Made by a program: the position numbers and the translations under genes. From positions 1 to 24,765 of the forward strand of contig CALKIP010000143.1 of assembly GCA_937995995.1 (NCBI GenBank): DNA of 24,765 nt, read 5' to 3'. Shown here in pieces: positions 1 through 7,789 of this stretch (its first letter is position 1; the number at the start of each line of letters is the position of its first letter). The notes below the pieces were generated by a model. That model was not told the DNA's origin, searched no databases, and saw nothing but the letters and a program-made list of their open reading frames with translations. Source of the stretch: an uncultured bacterium. GTDB lineage: Bacteria > Gemmatimonadota > Gemmatimonadetes > Longimicrobiales > RSA9.

Positions 1-910
1 TTTCCTGGCTGATGCTGCGGCCGTAAGATGCCGACGCCGTGATCTTCGGCCACCGACTCCCACGCGCGGCCTTTGCCTCCAACTCCGCCGCCCGAACGCT
101 CGACTCTCGTTCGACGAGCCGCGGACTCGCCTCGAGCGCATCCGCGATCAACGTCGCCGCATCCAGCCGCGCCGGGTCGAAGACGGGTGGGATCTCGTCG
201 ACCGCGTCGATGCTCGCCGTGAGCGGTACGCCGAGCTGTTGAAGCAGTCGGAGGCGCGCCTTGTCGACCTCACCTTGCGCCTGAAGCATCTGTCGCTCCT
301 GCGCCGCGACCGTAGCCTCGGCACCGAGCACCTCTTCGCGCCGTGCGGAGCCGATCTCGAAGCGTCGCTCCATCATGCGAAGCTGCTCGTGGGCCGACTC
401 CAGCAACTCCGCCTCGACACCGAGTGCGTGCATGGCCTGCAACAAGCCGTAGTACGCCGCGCCGACCTCGAGCCTGAGCTGGAGCTCCGCAGCCGCGACC
501 CGTGCGTCCACGGCCCGCGTGCTCGCCCGTGCGGCCCGCAGCGTGTGCAAATTCGCGCCGCCGTCGAAGAGGGTCATGCTCAGGCCGACCCCCTGCGAAG
601 CGCTGCTCGTCGTCGACTCGACGAACTCCGGATTGACCAGGACCTCGCCGAAATTGCCGGTTCCGGTGAGCGCCCGGTTATGCGTGCCGCTGAAGTTGAG
701 GCTCGTCGACAGATCCGGCAGGAACGCGCCCCACCCCTGACGCTCCCTCGCGGCCGCGACGTCCACGTCGTTCAGCGTCTGGAGATAATTCGGGTTGTTC
801 GCCTTCGCGATCCGTACCGCGTCCTCGAGCGTGAGCCGCTCGGGCACTTCCTGCGCCTCGGCCGGCATCGCGGTGAGCAGCACGGCGGCGAGCAGGATCC
901 GTATCCTCAT
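1..910 (-). CDS. TolC-family outer membrane efflux channel (partial, C-terminus outside window)
   Basis: Outer membrane efflux protein of the TolC/OEP family, the periplasm-spanning exit duct of a tripartite pump. The gene starts with ATG at 910 (minus strand) and runs off the left edge; about 303 codons are visible with no stop. The N-terminus (MRIRILLAAVLLTAMPAEAQ) is a signal peptide. It is followed by the family opening LTLEDAVRIAKANNPNYLQT, a beta-barrel-like stretch (LNFSGTHNRALTGTG) and a long Glu/Ala/Arg-rich helical region (LRMMERRFEIGSARREEVLG) typical of the first OEP repeat. It begins 19 bp after the stop of the membrane-fusion protein on the same strand, so the two are almost certainly cotranscribed and work together. 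The transported substrate cannot be read from the sequence. An inner-membrane RND or ABC pump gene is expected further left. Confidence 0.93.
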   Translation of the reverse strand, partial: MRIRILLAAVLLTAMPAEAQEVPERLTLEDAVRIAKANNPNYLQTLNDVDVAAARERQGWGAFLPDLSTSLNFSGTHNRALTGTGNFGEVLVNPEFVESTTSSASQGVGLSMTLFDGGANLHTLRAARASTRAVDARVAAAELQLRLEVGAAYYGLLQAMHALGVEAELLESAHEQLRMMERRFEIGSARREEVLGAEATVAAQERQMLQAQGEVDKARLRLLQQLGVPLTASIDAVDEIPPVFDPARLDAATLIADALEASPRLVERESSVRAAELEAKAARGSRWPKITASASYGRSISQE

Positions 911-929
911 GCGTCCTCCCTTCGCCCGC

Positions 930-2096
930 TCAATCGGGCCGCCCTCCCGCCCCGCGGACATCGTCCACGATACGAACGCGCGCATCGTGGATCAGCGTGT
1001 AGTGCCCGTTCGTCAGCACCACCTCGCCCGGCTCGACCATCTCCGTCTCGGCATGCTCGACGATCTCGACCAGCGCCTCGTTCTCGAGCCCCGTCGTCAC
1101 GTAGCGCCACTTGGCCCGACCGTCCTGGTAGACGAAGAGCATCGTGCGGCGGTCGCGCTCGAGGATCGCCTCGCGCGGCACCAGGATGCGGTCCGCGAAG
1201 CGGCGCGCCTCGAGTGAAACACGGGCGTACATCCCCGGCAGGATCCGCCCGTCCGGGTTCGGCACCATGACCGTGACCTTCGCCGTTCGCGTAGTCTGGT
1301 CCACGATCGGGTTGATCGTCTCGATCGTCCCCGTGAACGTCGTGTCCGGGAACGCCGAGAACGAGACGCGCGCCTCGCGACCGGGCGTGAGAAAGGCCAC
1401 CTCGCCCTCCAGGACCTGGACTTCGACCTTGATCGGGTCCAAATCCACGACGGTGAGCAGCTCGTCGCCGGCGCTGACCCACTGACCGGGCACGACCTTG
1501 AGCGATGCGACGCGTCCGGGAAAGCCCGGCCGAATCCGGGTCCGCTCCAGGTTCAGCTCGGCCTGGCGCAAATCCACGCGCGCCTGATCCAGGTTGCTCC
1601 GCGACCGTGCGACGCGCTCACGCTCCTCGCGAATCGTCGCATCCTCGATGCGGTCGTCGAAGAGCGTGAGCTCGCGAAACATCGCCTCCGCCGAGGTGAC
1701 GGCTGCACGTGCCTTCTCCACGTTCAGCTCGTACTGCGTCGGGTCGATCTCCAGCAGCAGGCCGCCGGGGGCGACTCGGTCGTTCTCCCGTACGGCCACC
1801 CTGCGGACCTGACCCTCGACCTGCGCCCGGAGCGTCGCCTGGCGGTAGGCGGCCGCCTGCCCCGCCGCACTCACCGATACCAGGAGCGTGTCTCGCACCG
1901 CCGCGACGCCCTCGACCGGGATCGCCACGTCCGTCGCGAAGGCCGAGGCCGACTCGACGACCGGTCGATCGGCCTCCGAGCCACCGACTTTCGCCTCCTC
2001 AGTCTCTCCCTTGATGCGCAGATACACGCCTGCACCCATCACCGCCAATACCAGGATGGCGACTCCGAAACTGAACAATCGTCGGGGAAAAGGCAT
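930..2096 (-). CDS. Efflux periplasmic adaptor (HlyD/RND membrane fusion protein)
   Basis: 388-residue periplasmic adaptor linking an inner-membrane pump to a TolC channel. Residues about 7-27 (LFSFGVAILVLAVMGAGVYL) form the N-terminal membrane anchor; no lipobox cysteine is seen. Residues about 83-115 hold the first half of the lipoyl/barrel-sandwich domain (AQVEGQVRRVAVRENDRVAP). About 118-190 is a short alpha-hairpin rich in Glu, Arg and Ala. The second lipoyl half follows (GRVASLKVVPGQWVSAGDEL), then a beta-barrel (FTGTIETINPIVDQTTRTAK, GRILPGMYARVSLE) and a membrane-proximal domain. Length and domain order are normal for RND adaptors. The Shine-Dalgarno site before 2096 is weak, but this is the only start that keeps the anchor. 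It is the first gene of an adaptor-TolC operon. Confidence 0.95.
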   Translation of the reverse strand: MPFPRRLFSFGVAILVLAVMGAGVYLRIKGETEEAKVGGSEADRPVVESASAFATDVAIPVEGVAAVRDTLLVSVSAAGQAAAYRQATLRAQVEGQVRRVAVRENDRVAPGGLLLEIDPTQYELNVEKARAAVTSAEAMFRELTLFDDRIEDATIREERERVARSRSNLDQARVDLRQAELNLERTRIRPGFPGRVASLKVVPGQWVSAGDELLTVVDLDPIKVEVQVLEGEVAFLTPGREARVSFSAFPDTTFTGTIETINPIVDQTTRTAKVTVMVPNPDGRILPGMYARVSLEARRFADRILVPREAILERDRRTMLFVYQDGRAKWRYVTTGLENEALVEIVEHAETEMVEPGEVVLTNGHYTLIHDARVRIVDDVRGAGGRPD

Positions 2097-2329
2097 GGTC
2101 CCAGATGGCCGTCGTGTGAAAGGAGCCCGACCGCATTCGCAACGGATCGAGGCGAAGCTACTTCGCTCTCCGGCGTATGGCCATGTCGGGATGGGACGAC
2201 TCGGAAGCCCCTTTGGCGAGGTTCCGTGTGTTGGATGCGTCTAGGGGATGAACGGTTGCATCCCCGCCCGTCGGACGGCGAAGCGACGGCGAGGCACCGG
2301 GCTATCGTAGGGCGTGAAGGGGCCGTGGG
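2097..2329. other. Intergenic region upstream of the efflux operon
   Basis: About 230 bp between the start of the efflux adaptor and the stop of the small 93-residue gene, both on the minus strand. It should contain the efflux promoter. No convincing -35/-10 pair, palindromic operator or adjacent regulator gene is visible. Short open frames here lack codon-usage support and family resemblance. Confidence 0.4.
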
Positions 2330-2611
2330 TCAAGACGATTCCTCGCCGTGACCGTCCGTGCCGGCGCCGCGCATGCGCTCCATCGCCTCGGCAATCCGGT
2401 TGACGATACGCTCTTCCCGCTCGTGGTGGAGCAGCAGCCATTCCGCCGCATCGTCCCAACCGTTGACCTGGGCATCGTCGATCATGCGACGGTAGCGGGC
2501 CAGTGCATCGATCCGGTCACATAGTTCGCGCTCGAGCGGGTGTTCACTGGAGCCGTCCCGGTCGGCATCCTCCCAGAAGGAATCGAGCCCGGGCGTCGGA
2601 TAAGCATCCAT
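2330..2611 (-). CDS. Hypothetical 93-residue acidic helical protein
   Basis: No family recognised. The product is soluble, with no signal peptide or membrane segment. It is rich in Glu, Asp and Arg, with a helical middle (LCDRIDALARYRRMIDDAQV, WLLLHHEREERIVNRIAEAM) flanked by an acidic N-terminus and a Gly/Glu tail. The pattern of regularly spaced hydrophobic residues and the WDDAAEWLLLHH core look like a real small helical protein rather than a shadow. The ATG at 2611 has only a poor ribosome site (GGAG close to the start). It is the only good candidate between 2097 and 2980, and it may be cotranscribed with the efflux genes 230 bp downstream. Confidence 0.55.
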   Translation of the reverse strand: MDAYPTPGLDSFWEDADRDGSSEHPLERELCDRIDALARYRRMIDDAQVNGWDDAAEWLLLHHEREERIVNRIAEAMERMRGAGTDGHGEESS

Positions 2612-2657
2612 CTCCGTCCACCGCTCCGTTCCGGGCGCGTCGCGCCGATGGAAGATC

Positions 2658-2697
2658 GAGGAGGCCCCGGGTCGCCGCAGCGACCCGGGGCCTCCTC
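2658..2697. other. Strong orphan hairpin (17-bp perfect stem)
   Basis: A perfect 17-bp inverted repeat: left arm 2658-2674 (GAGGAGGCCCCGGGTCG), loop CCGCAG, right arm 2681-2697. On the plus strand it is followed by moderately T-rich sequence (TCGTTTCATCTTGTT) but not by a clean T-run. It lies upstream of the 93-residue minus-strand gene and upstream of the plus-strand metal transporter, so no recognised gene on either strand ends into it. It could end an unrecognised transcript or insulate the two divergent units. Confidence 0.6.
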
Positions 2698-2979
2698 ACT
2701 CGTTTCATCTTGTTATCATTGCAAGGGATGTACCCTGTTGCGCACGGGATGTCGCTCGGCTCGCCCCCCTTCGGGCGACTCCTGGTCGGCCGGAAACTTG
2801 CACGAACAGCGGCCCAGCACACGGCCAGGGCCGTGCGCAGCCGTCATATGCGGAGGAATGCCACCGGGGGGACCGCCTTGTCGTGGCAGCCGGGCGCCCG
2901 TGGGGCCGAACCGCACGTCATGGCCCGTGGTGTCGTCCACGACGGATCATGCCGTCAGCTCTCACCAGAGGAGGTGCCC
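2698..2979. other. Long leader region upstream of the metal-transporter unit
   Basis: About 280 bp with no convincing gene. It contains several small hairpin-capable segments: GCAAGGG near 2721 with CCCTGTTGC near 2733; TCGCCC/GGGCGA around 2760-2780; and CACGGCC/GGCCGTG at 2820-2835. A structured leader is possible given the metal transporter downstream, but the conserved core of the manganese (yybP-ykoY) riboswitch or another known class was not recognised. A strong Shine-Dalgarno site (AGAGGAGGT) lies at its right end, 2967-2974. Confidence 0.35.
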
Positions 2980-3060
2980 ATGGACTGGGTGGGGCTGCAC
3001 CTGATGGTGAACCATTTCCCGATCATTCTCGTCATGGCCGGCACGACGGGTACGCCGTGA
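2980..3060 (+). CDS. 26-residue ORF, likely relic of a multi-pass membrane protein, coupled to the transporter
   Basis: Starts at ATG 2980 after an excellent ribosome site (AGAGGAGGT at 2967-2974) and stops with TGA at 3058-3060. The peptide opens MDWVGLHLMVNHFPIILVMA, which resembles the first transmembrane helix of small DUF2231-like membrane proteins that begin with a conserved HLMxNHFP motif. It then ends abruptly with GTTGTP. The stop overlaps the GTG start of the VIT-family transporter (GTGA), so ribosomes finishing here could re-initiate on the transporter. Either this is the start of a larger gene lost by deletion, now acting as a translational entry point, or a genuine short leader peptide. 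The family resemblance is from memory. Confidence 0.5.
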   Translation: MDWVGLHLMVNHFPIILVMAGTTGTP

Positions 3061-3674
3061 ACCAAGGCTCCGGCGCCACGGAAGAAGGTGGCCGCAGCCG
3101 CTGGTGGCATAGACACCCGGATCCTGATGAGGGGCACGAACCCCGTACCGCCCGCGGACTCTTCGAGCACTATCTCCGCGACCTGGTCTACGGCGCGAAC
3201 GACGGAATCATCACCACCTTCGCGGTCGTGGCCGGCGTCGCCGGCGCGAACCTGGAGACGATCATCGTCCTGATCCTCGGCGTCGCCAACCTGCTCGCCG
3301 ACGGGTTTTCCATGGGAGCGAGCAATTATCTGTCGATCCGCTCCGAGGAGGAGGTACGCGCCGCCACAGGCAAAGAGTCAAAGGAGCCACACGCCCTGCG
3401 CCACGGTTTCGCCACCTTCCTGGCCTTCCTCCTTGCGGGCGCGGTTCCGCTGGTAGCCTTCATTCTCCCGTTCGGCGGCGACGATCCCTTCGATCTCGCC
3501 GTGCTACTCACGGCACTCGCCCTTTTCGGCGTGGGCGCGGCCCGCTCGCTCGTGACGCTGCGCTCGTGGTGGGCGAGTGGGCTCGAAATGCTGGCCGTCG
3601 GAGGCGCTGCCGCCGCCGTCGCATACTTCACCGGGGACCTGCTCGCCCGCATCACGGGGATGACCGGCGTCTGA
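3057..3674 (+). CDS. VIT1/CCC1-family iron/manganese transporter
   Basis: 205-residue integral membrane protein of the VIT/CCC1 family, which exports or sequesters Fe2+/Mn2+ using a proton gradient. After a charged N-terminal tail come the family signatures: LRDLVYGANDGIITTFAVVA at the first helix, then ANLLADGFSMGASNYLSIRS at the second, followed by a Glu-rich cytoplasmic stretch (EEEVRAATGKESKEPHALRH) where the metal-binding domain sits in the family, and three more helices. The length is slightly short but complete. GTG at 3057 is chosen because it overlaps the preceding 26-codon ORF (GTGA) and no in-frame ATG fits; the site before it is otherwise weak. Its last 23 bases overlap the 3' end of the convergent P-type ATPase. 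Fe versus Mn cannot be decided. Confidence 0.9.
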   Translation: MNQGSGATEEGGRSRWWHRHPDPDEGHEPRTARGLFEHYLRDLVYGANDGIITTFAVVAGVAGANLETIIVLILGVANLLADGFSMGASNYLSIRSEEEVRAATGKESKEPHALRHGFATFLAFLLAGAVPLVAFILPFGGDDPFDLAVLLTALALFGVGAARSLVTLRSWWASGLEMLAVGGAAAAVAYFTGDLLARITGMTGV

Positions 3675-6447
3675 TGCGCACGAACTTGTAGATCTGACCG
3701 GCGATCGCGGGCAGAAGGGCGAGCGGGATCACGATCAGCCAGTCGGTCAACCGCAACGGCTCGAGCCTCAACAGGTTCCGGAGCGGTGCCCAGTAGACGG
3801 CGATGAGTTGGAGCCCGATCGTGAGCACGACGGCGCCGACTGCGTACCGGTTGGAAAAGATCAGGCTCCCGCCCAGCACGGGCCCCTGGCTGCGGGCATT
3901 GCCCAGGTGAAAGATCTGCGCGAGCGCGAGCGTCATGAAGGCGATGCTGATCGCGTGCCGCGTCGATTCACTCAATTCATCGAAGCCGAGCGCGCCGAGC
4001 CCGAGAGCGAATGCCGCGAGTGTTACGATCGTGATCAGCCCCGCGTACACGGCAATGGAACGAATGAACGGTGCCGAGAGGATCTCCGCCTGCGGGTCGC
4101 GGGGCGGCCGCTCCATGATCCCCTCCTCCGCCGGCTCCAGCGCCAATGCCAGCGCCGGGAAGGTGTCCGTTACCAGGTTGAGCCAGAGGATCTGCAGCGG
4201 AAGCAGCGGGACAGGCAGTCCCAGCAAGCTGGCCACCAGGAGCAGAAGGACCTCGGCCAGGTTGCAACTGAAAAGATAGAAGACGAACTTGCGGATGTTG
4301 TCGAAGATGACGCGTCCTTCCTCGATGGCTGCGCCAATCGTCTGGAAGCGATCGTCCTGCAGCACCACCGCCGCGGCTTCCTTTGCGGCATCCGTCCCGC
4401 GCTCCCCCATCGCGACGCCGATGTCGGCCTTCTTCAATGCCGCGGCATCGTTGACGCCGTCACCGAGCATAGCCACGATGTCGCCCCGTGCCTGGAAGGC
4501 TTCGACGATCGCGAGCTTCGATTTCGGACTGACTCGGCTGAAGACGCCGACGCAACCCAGCCGGTCCGCCAGCTCGCCCTCGCCCAGCCGTTCCAGTTCC
4601 CGCTCGTCCAGCGACTCTTCATCCGCCCGGAGCACACCGAGCATCCGTGCGATGGCCTCGGCCGTGAGTCGTTGGTCACCGGTGAGCATGACCGTGCGGA
4701 TCCCCGCTTTGCGGAACGCCTCGATCGTGTCGGCCACGCCCCGGGCCGGTGGGTCCATGATCCCGACCAACCCGATGAAGGTCAGGCCGGAAAGGGCGTC
4801 TTCCCGTGGATGGTCGACGGGCCCTGAGGCGAGCGCCAGGATACGCATCCCCCGCGAGGCCATTGCCTCGTTCTGGCGCTTGATCACCTCCCGTGCATCA
4901 TCGTCCAGCGGACGGGGGCCCTCAGTGCCGAGGACGTGGTCGCAAAGCTCGAGCACCTTGCGCGGCGCCCCCTTCACATAGGCGACGATCTCGCCGCCGG
5001 CCTCGCGGTGAAACGAGGCGAGGAGCATGCGCTCGCTCGAAAACGGCACCTCCCCCACCTGCGGCCACTTCTCGAGCAGGCCGGCGCGCTCGATACCTGC
5101 CTTGCGAGCGGCGACGATCAACGCGACATCGGTCGGATCGCCACGAGGCATCCAACGGCCGTCTTCCTCCTCGATCCCGCCACGGCTGGACAGCGCCGCG
5201 GTCCGGAGAGCGAGCTCGAGCGTCTCGTCCTCCGCCGGCGTGATCGGAACATCTGCCTCGGAGAAGTCGCCGAAAGGCGTGTATCCGGCCCCCCCGACCT
5301 CGATGGTGCGCCCGGCGACCCACAGCGCGGTCAGCATCATCTCGCCTGCGGTGAGTGTCCCGGTCTTGTCGGTACAGATGACCGTGGCCGAGCCGAGGGC
5401 TTCGACGGCAGGCAGGCGCCTCACCAGCGCGCGGCGTCGAGCCATGCGACGCACCCCGGCCGCCAGCGCGATGGTGGAGACGGCGGGCAGCCCTTCCGGA
5501 ACGGCAGCAATGGCCAGGGCGATGCCCGTCTCGATCATGAGGCCGGCCTGCTCGCCGCGCAGCAGGCCGATCCCGACGATGACTGCGGCGACGCCGAGCA
5601 CGAGCCAGATCAGGCGCCGGCCCAGCAGGTCGAGCCGGTTTTCGAGCGGTGTGCGCTCCTCCTGGATCCCCGCGACCAGCCCCCCGATGCGGCCGAGCTC
5701 GGTTGCCATCCCCGTCGCCACGACGACGGCACGCCCGCTGCCGGCGACGACCGTGGTGCCGAGATAGACCATGTCGTCGCGCTCGGGGAGCGGCGCATCG
5801 GCGTCGACCGGCTCGACCTGCTTGTCGACCGGCAACGACTCGCCCGTGAGCGCCGCCTCGTTCGTCCGCAGTTCGCTCGAGGCGAGCACCCGTGCATCGG
5901 CGGGGACCGACTGCCCGGCCTCGATCTCGATCACATCACCGGGGACGAGATGCTGTGCCTCGATCTCGCGCACCTCGCCCTCGCGTACCACCACGGCTTG
6001 CGGCGCCTCCAGGCGGAGCAGCGCCTCCATCGCCCGTCTGGCGCGCAACTCGGAGAAGAATCCCAGTGCCGTGTTGATGACGAGGACGCCGCCGATCGCG
6101 GCTGCGTCGATCGGGTCGCCCAGGAGCAGCGCGACGAGCGCCGCGGCGAAGAGGAGGAGAACGACGAGGCTGCGTAGCGGGTCGAGAAGGATCTGCCACG
6201 CGGAGGCCGGCTTCGCGTCCTCAAGAGCGTTCGGGCCGTAGGCCTCGAGACGTCGCTCGGCTTCGGCCTCCGAGAGACCGTCCGGTTCCGCTTCGAGGGC
6301 GGAGAGGACGTCGTCCGGCTCCAGTGCGTGGGCTCGAGCCACGGTCTCCGTCGAAGCCCGATTCGGCAGAAGGGGAGAGTCGGTCTGCGCCATGGCCTCA
6401 GTGGCCCCATTGCGCGGCGGCTCGCCGCCTTGCCGTCGCCATCCCAT
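3652..6447 (-). CDS. Calcium-type P-type (P2A) cation-transporting ATPase
   Basis: ATP-driven cation pump of about 931 residues. In order: cation-ATPase N-terminal domain (EAERRLEAYGPNALEDAKPA); actuator motif TGES at 201-204; M4 motif AVPEGLPA near 315; phosphorylation site ICTDKTGTLT with Asp360; MLTGDQ; GDGVND at 662-667; and a C-terminal transporter domain. Membrane residues matching calcium ligands of SERCA include the M4 Glu (PEGL), Asn and Glu of CNLAEV in M5, and Asn, Thr and Asp of NLVTD in M6. The M8 Glu position seems to be Gln (LALAQIFHLG), suggesting a single Ca2+/Mn2+ site as in PMR1-type pumps. ATG 6447 is preferred because of GGGGAGGGG six bases upstream; ATG 6393 is the main alternative. 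It is divergent from the flavoprotein gene and convergent with VIT. Confidence 0.95.
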   Translation of the reverse strand: MGWRRQGGEPPRNGATEAMAQTDSPLLPNRASTETVARAHALEPDDVLSALEAEPDGLSEAEAERRLEAYGPNALEDAKPASAWQILLDPLRSLVVLLLFAAALVALLLGDPIDAAAIGGVLVINTALGFFSELRARRAMEALLRLEAPQAVVVREGEVREIEAQHLVPGDVIEIEAGQSVPADARVLASSELRTNEAALTGESLPVDKQVEPVDADAPLPERDDMVYLGTTVVAGSGRAVVVATGMATELGRIGGLVAGIQEERTPLENRLDLLGRRLIWLVLGVAAVIVGIGLLRGEQAGLMIETGIALAIAAVPEGLPAVSTIALAAGVRRMARRRALVRRLPAVEALGSATVICTDKTGTLTAGEMMLTALWVAGRTIEVGGAGYTPFGDFSEADVPITPAEDETLELALRTAALSSRGGIEEEDGRWMPRGDPTDVALIVAARKAGIERAGLLEKWPQVGEVPFSSERMLLASFHREAGGEIVAYVKGAPRKVLELCDHVLGTEGPRPLDDDAREVIKRQNEAMASRGMRILALASGPVDHPREDALSGLTFIGLVGIMDPPARGVADTIEAFRKAGIRTVMLTGDQRLTAEAIARMLGVLRADEESLDERELERLGEGELADRLGCVGVFSRVSPKSKLAIVEAFQARGDIVAMLGDGVNDAAALKKADIGVAMGERGTDAAKEAAAVVLQDDRFQTIGAAIEEGRVIFDNIRKFVFYLFSCNLAEVLLLLVASLLGLPVPLLPLQILWLNLVTDTFPALALALEPAEEGIMERPPRDPQAEILSAPFIRSIAVYAGLITIVTLAAFALGLGALGFDELSESTRHAISIAFMTLALAQIFHLGNARSQGPVLGGSLIFSNRYAVGAVVLTIGLQLIAVYWAPLRNLLRLEPLRLTDWLIVIPLALLPAIAGQIYKFVRIRRRSSP

Positions 6448-6589
6448 GCACGGCCCCTCCCCTGTCCAGATCCATCCGCGCCGTGTAGTATGCCAGACGT
6501 GTGCCCGGCCCGGCCAGCGGCGCGCAACCTGCATTCGGCACGGAGCCCCGAGCCGAATCGGAAGCTATGAACCCTGGCGGAGAGAGTCC
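6448..6589. promoter_or_regulatory. Divergent promoter region, ATPase / flavoprotein
   Basis: A 142-bp spacer between two divergent starts that must carry both promoters. It contains the ATPase Shine-Dalgarno site (GGGGAGGGG, minus strand) and the flavoprotein site (GGCGGAGAGAG, plus strand). No clear -10/-35 elements or operator palindromes were recognised. Confidence 0.45.
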
Positions 6590-7063
6590 ATGGACGGCAG
6601 CCCTCCACTCCGCATCCGCGAGCTGTCCCGGGCGGAAGCGGACGAGATCCTCGCTCGCAACCAGGTCGGCAGGATCGCCTACTCCTTCCGCGACCGCGTG
6701 GACATCGAGCCGATCGCCTACGTTTACTCCGACGGCTGGCTCTACGGACGCACCTCGCCCGGCACCAAGCTTTCCACGATCCAGCACAACTACTGGGTCG
6801 CCTTCGAGGTCGACGAGGTCGAGAGCCTGACCAGATGGCGCAGCGTGGTGCTTCACGGTGGGTTCTACCCGATCCCGGCGACCGGCAGCGATGCCTCGAT
6901 GAAGACCTGGGAGACGGCCGTGGAACTGCTGCGTACGCTCTGGCCGGCCCTTTTCACCGATGCGGACCCGACGCCTTCGCGGTGGGTGCTCTGGCGCATC
7001 GCGGTCCAGGAGATCCGGGGGCTCGAAGCGGGAGGCGAGGTGGAAGAGACGGTGGAAGAGTGA
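6590..7063 (+). CDS. Pyridoxamine 5'-phosphate oxidase-like (NimA-type) flavin-binding protein
   Basis: 157-residue split-barrel protein of the PNPOx-like superfamily, nitroimidazole-resistance (NimA) branch; such proteins bind FMN or related cofactors. It shows the usual N-terminal arrangement: LRIRELSRAEADEILARNQV, then GRIAYSFRDRVDIEPIAYVY and LYGRTSPGTKLSTIQHN, where the barrel binds flavin phosphate. Next comes VAFEVDEVESLTRWRSVVLH and a C-terminal helix with an acidic tail. ATG 6590 is chosen because of the GGCGGAGAGAG ribosome site and the fit to family length. It stands alone on the plus strand and faces HU across a hairpin. Substrate unknown; a general reductase or cofactor-binding role is inferred. 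Confidence 0.9.
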   Translation: MDGSPPLRIRELSRAEADEILARNQVGRIAYSFRDRVDIEPIAYVYSDGWLYGRTSPGTKLSTIQHNYWVAFEVDEVESLTRWRSVVLHGGFYPIPATGSDASMKTWETAVELLRTLWPALFTDADPTPSRWVLWRIAVQEIRGLEAGGEVEETVEE

Positions 7064-7068
7064 CCAAG

Positions 7069-7103
7069 AAAACCGCCCCACGGCATGGTCGCCACGGGGC
7101 GGT
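7069..7103 (-). terminator. Rho-independent terminator of the HU gene
   Basis: Arms 7072-7079 (ACCGCCCC) and 7096-7103 (GGGGCGGT) flank a 16-nt loop that can itself pair partly. Read on the minus strand, the stem is followed immediately by TTTTCTTGG, placing a T-run after the HU stop. The stem could also slow plus-strand transcription from the flavoprotein gene, but no T-run follows on that side. Confidence 0.7.
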
Positions 7104-7127
7104 CGCACTTCGGGAGATCGTACGGCC

Positions 7128-7415
7128 TCAGCGGCCTACGCCCTCCTTCAAGCTCTTCCCCGCGCGGAACGCCGGAGACTTCGATGCCGGAACACGCATC
7201 TGCTCGCCGGTTCGCGGGTTCCTTGCCATGCGCTCGGCCCGCTCACGGACCTCGAAGGTGCCGAAACCCGTGATGCTCACGCGATCGCCCTGCTTCATGG
7301 CCTGCGCGATGATTCCCTCCTGCGGATCGAAGAGCGTCTCGACCACCGTGCGGGCATCCTTCTTCGACAGGTCGCTTCGGTTGGCAAGCTGATCCACGAG
7401 CTCGGTCTTGTTCAT
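7128..7415 (-). CDS. HU-family DNA-binding protein
   Basis: 95-residue nucleoid protein of the HU/IHF family, binding and bending DNA as a dimer. It starts MNKTELVDQLANRSDLSKKD, continues with a dimerisation helix (ARTVVETLFDPQEGIIAQAM) and carries the signature GFGTFEVRERAERMARNPRTGE around 50-70, with the DNA-contacting arm (arginines, RNPRTGE) and the usual C-terminal PAFRAGKSLKE. Length is normal. ATG 7415 is chosen because GGAGG lies at the right distance; an in-frame ATG at 7427 would put that site inside the gene. Monocistronic, with its own terminator. HU rather than IHF is the simpler call because no partner subunit is seen. Confidence 0.97.
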   Translation of the reverse strand: MNKTELVDQLANRSDLSKKDARTVVETLFDPQEGIIAQAMKQGDRVSITGFGTFEVRERAERMARNPRTGEQMRVPASKSPAFRAGKSLKEGVGR

Positions 7416-7789
7416 GTGCGCCTCCATAAGTGTGATCCATGGCACGTGGGGTCGCCCGGCTCTACGCAAGGAGAATGCCTTGATTCGTGGCCCGCGGCGC
7501 GGATTTTCTCAACCCGAGCACGTGCCTTGCCGATACTTCTAGGCCATACGTGCGTCTTTCGCACCCAAGAGGCGTGAGCCGGCAAATGAGGCGGAGCGCC
7601 TGCACCCGATCGATAATGATTTACGGCACAGTCGGTTAACCGACCTCGAGCGAAGTGGCGACGGGTCGTCCCTCACCGCCCCTGGCGGCTGCGGCGAGAG
7701 CTTGTTTCCAGTTCGGGGTCGATACAACTTGCTGGGTCGACGAACTTCTTTTCGCGGGCCGAACGGCCCCAACAGCGGCAACGGTGACC
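7416..7789. promoter_or_regulatory. Divergent intergenic region with a 14-bp palindrome
   Basis: A 374-bp spacer between the divergent HU and zinc-ribbon genes. It includes a perfect 14-bp palindrome, GTCGGTTAACCGAC at 7631-7644, about 145 bp upstream of the zinc-ribbon start, and two distant copies of a CACGTG core (near 7443 and 7519) that are mutually inverted. The palindrome could be an operator. No promoter consensus or credible coding frame was recognised. Confidence 0.4.

Noticed and set aside
2698..2979. Manganese (yybP-ykoY) riboswitch before the metal transporter
   Set aside because: Hairpins are present but the conserved loop sequences of the riboswitch could not be located by eye.
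2980..3120. Selenocysteine read-through of the TGA ending the 26-codon ORF
   Set aside because: The residues after TGA in that frame do not resemble the expected continuation of a membrane protein, and the overlapping frame is clearly the VIT transporter.
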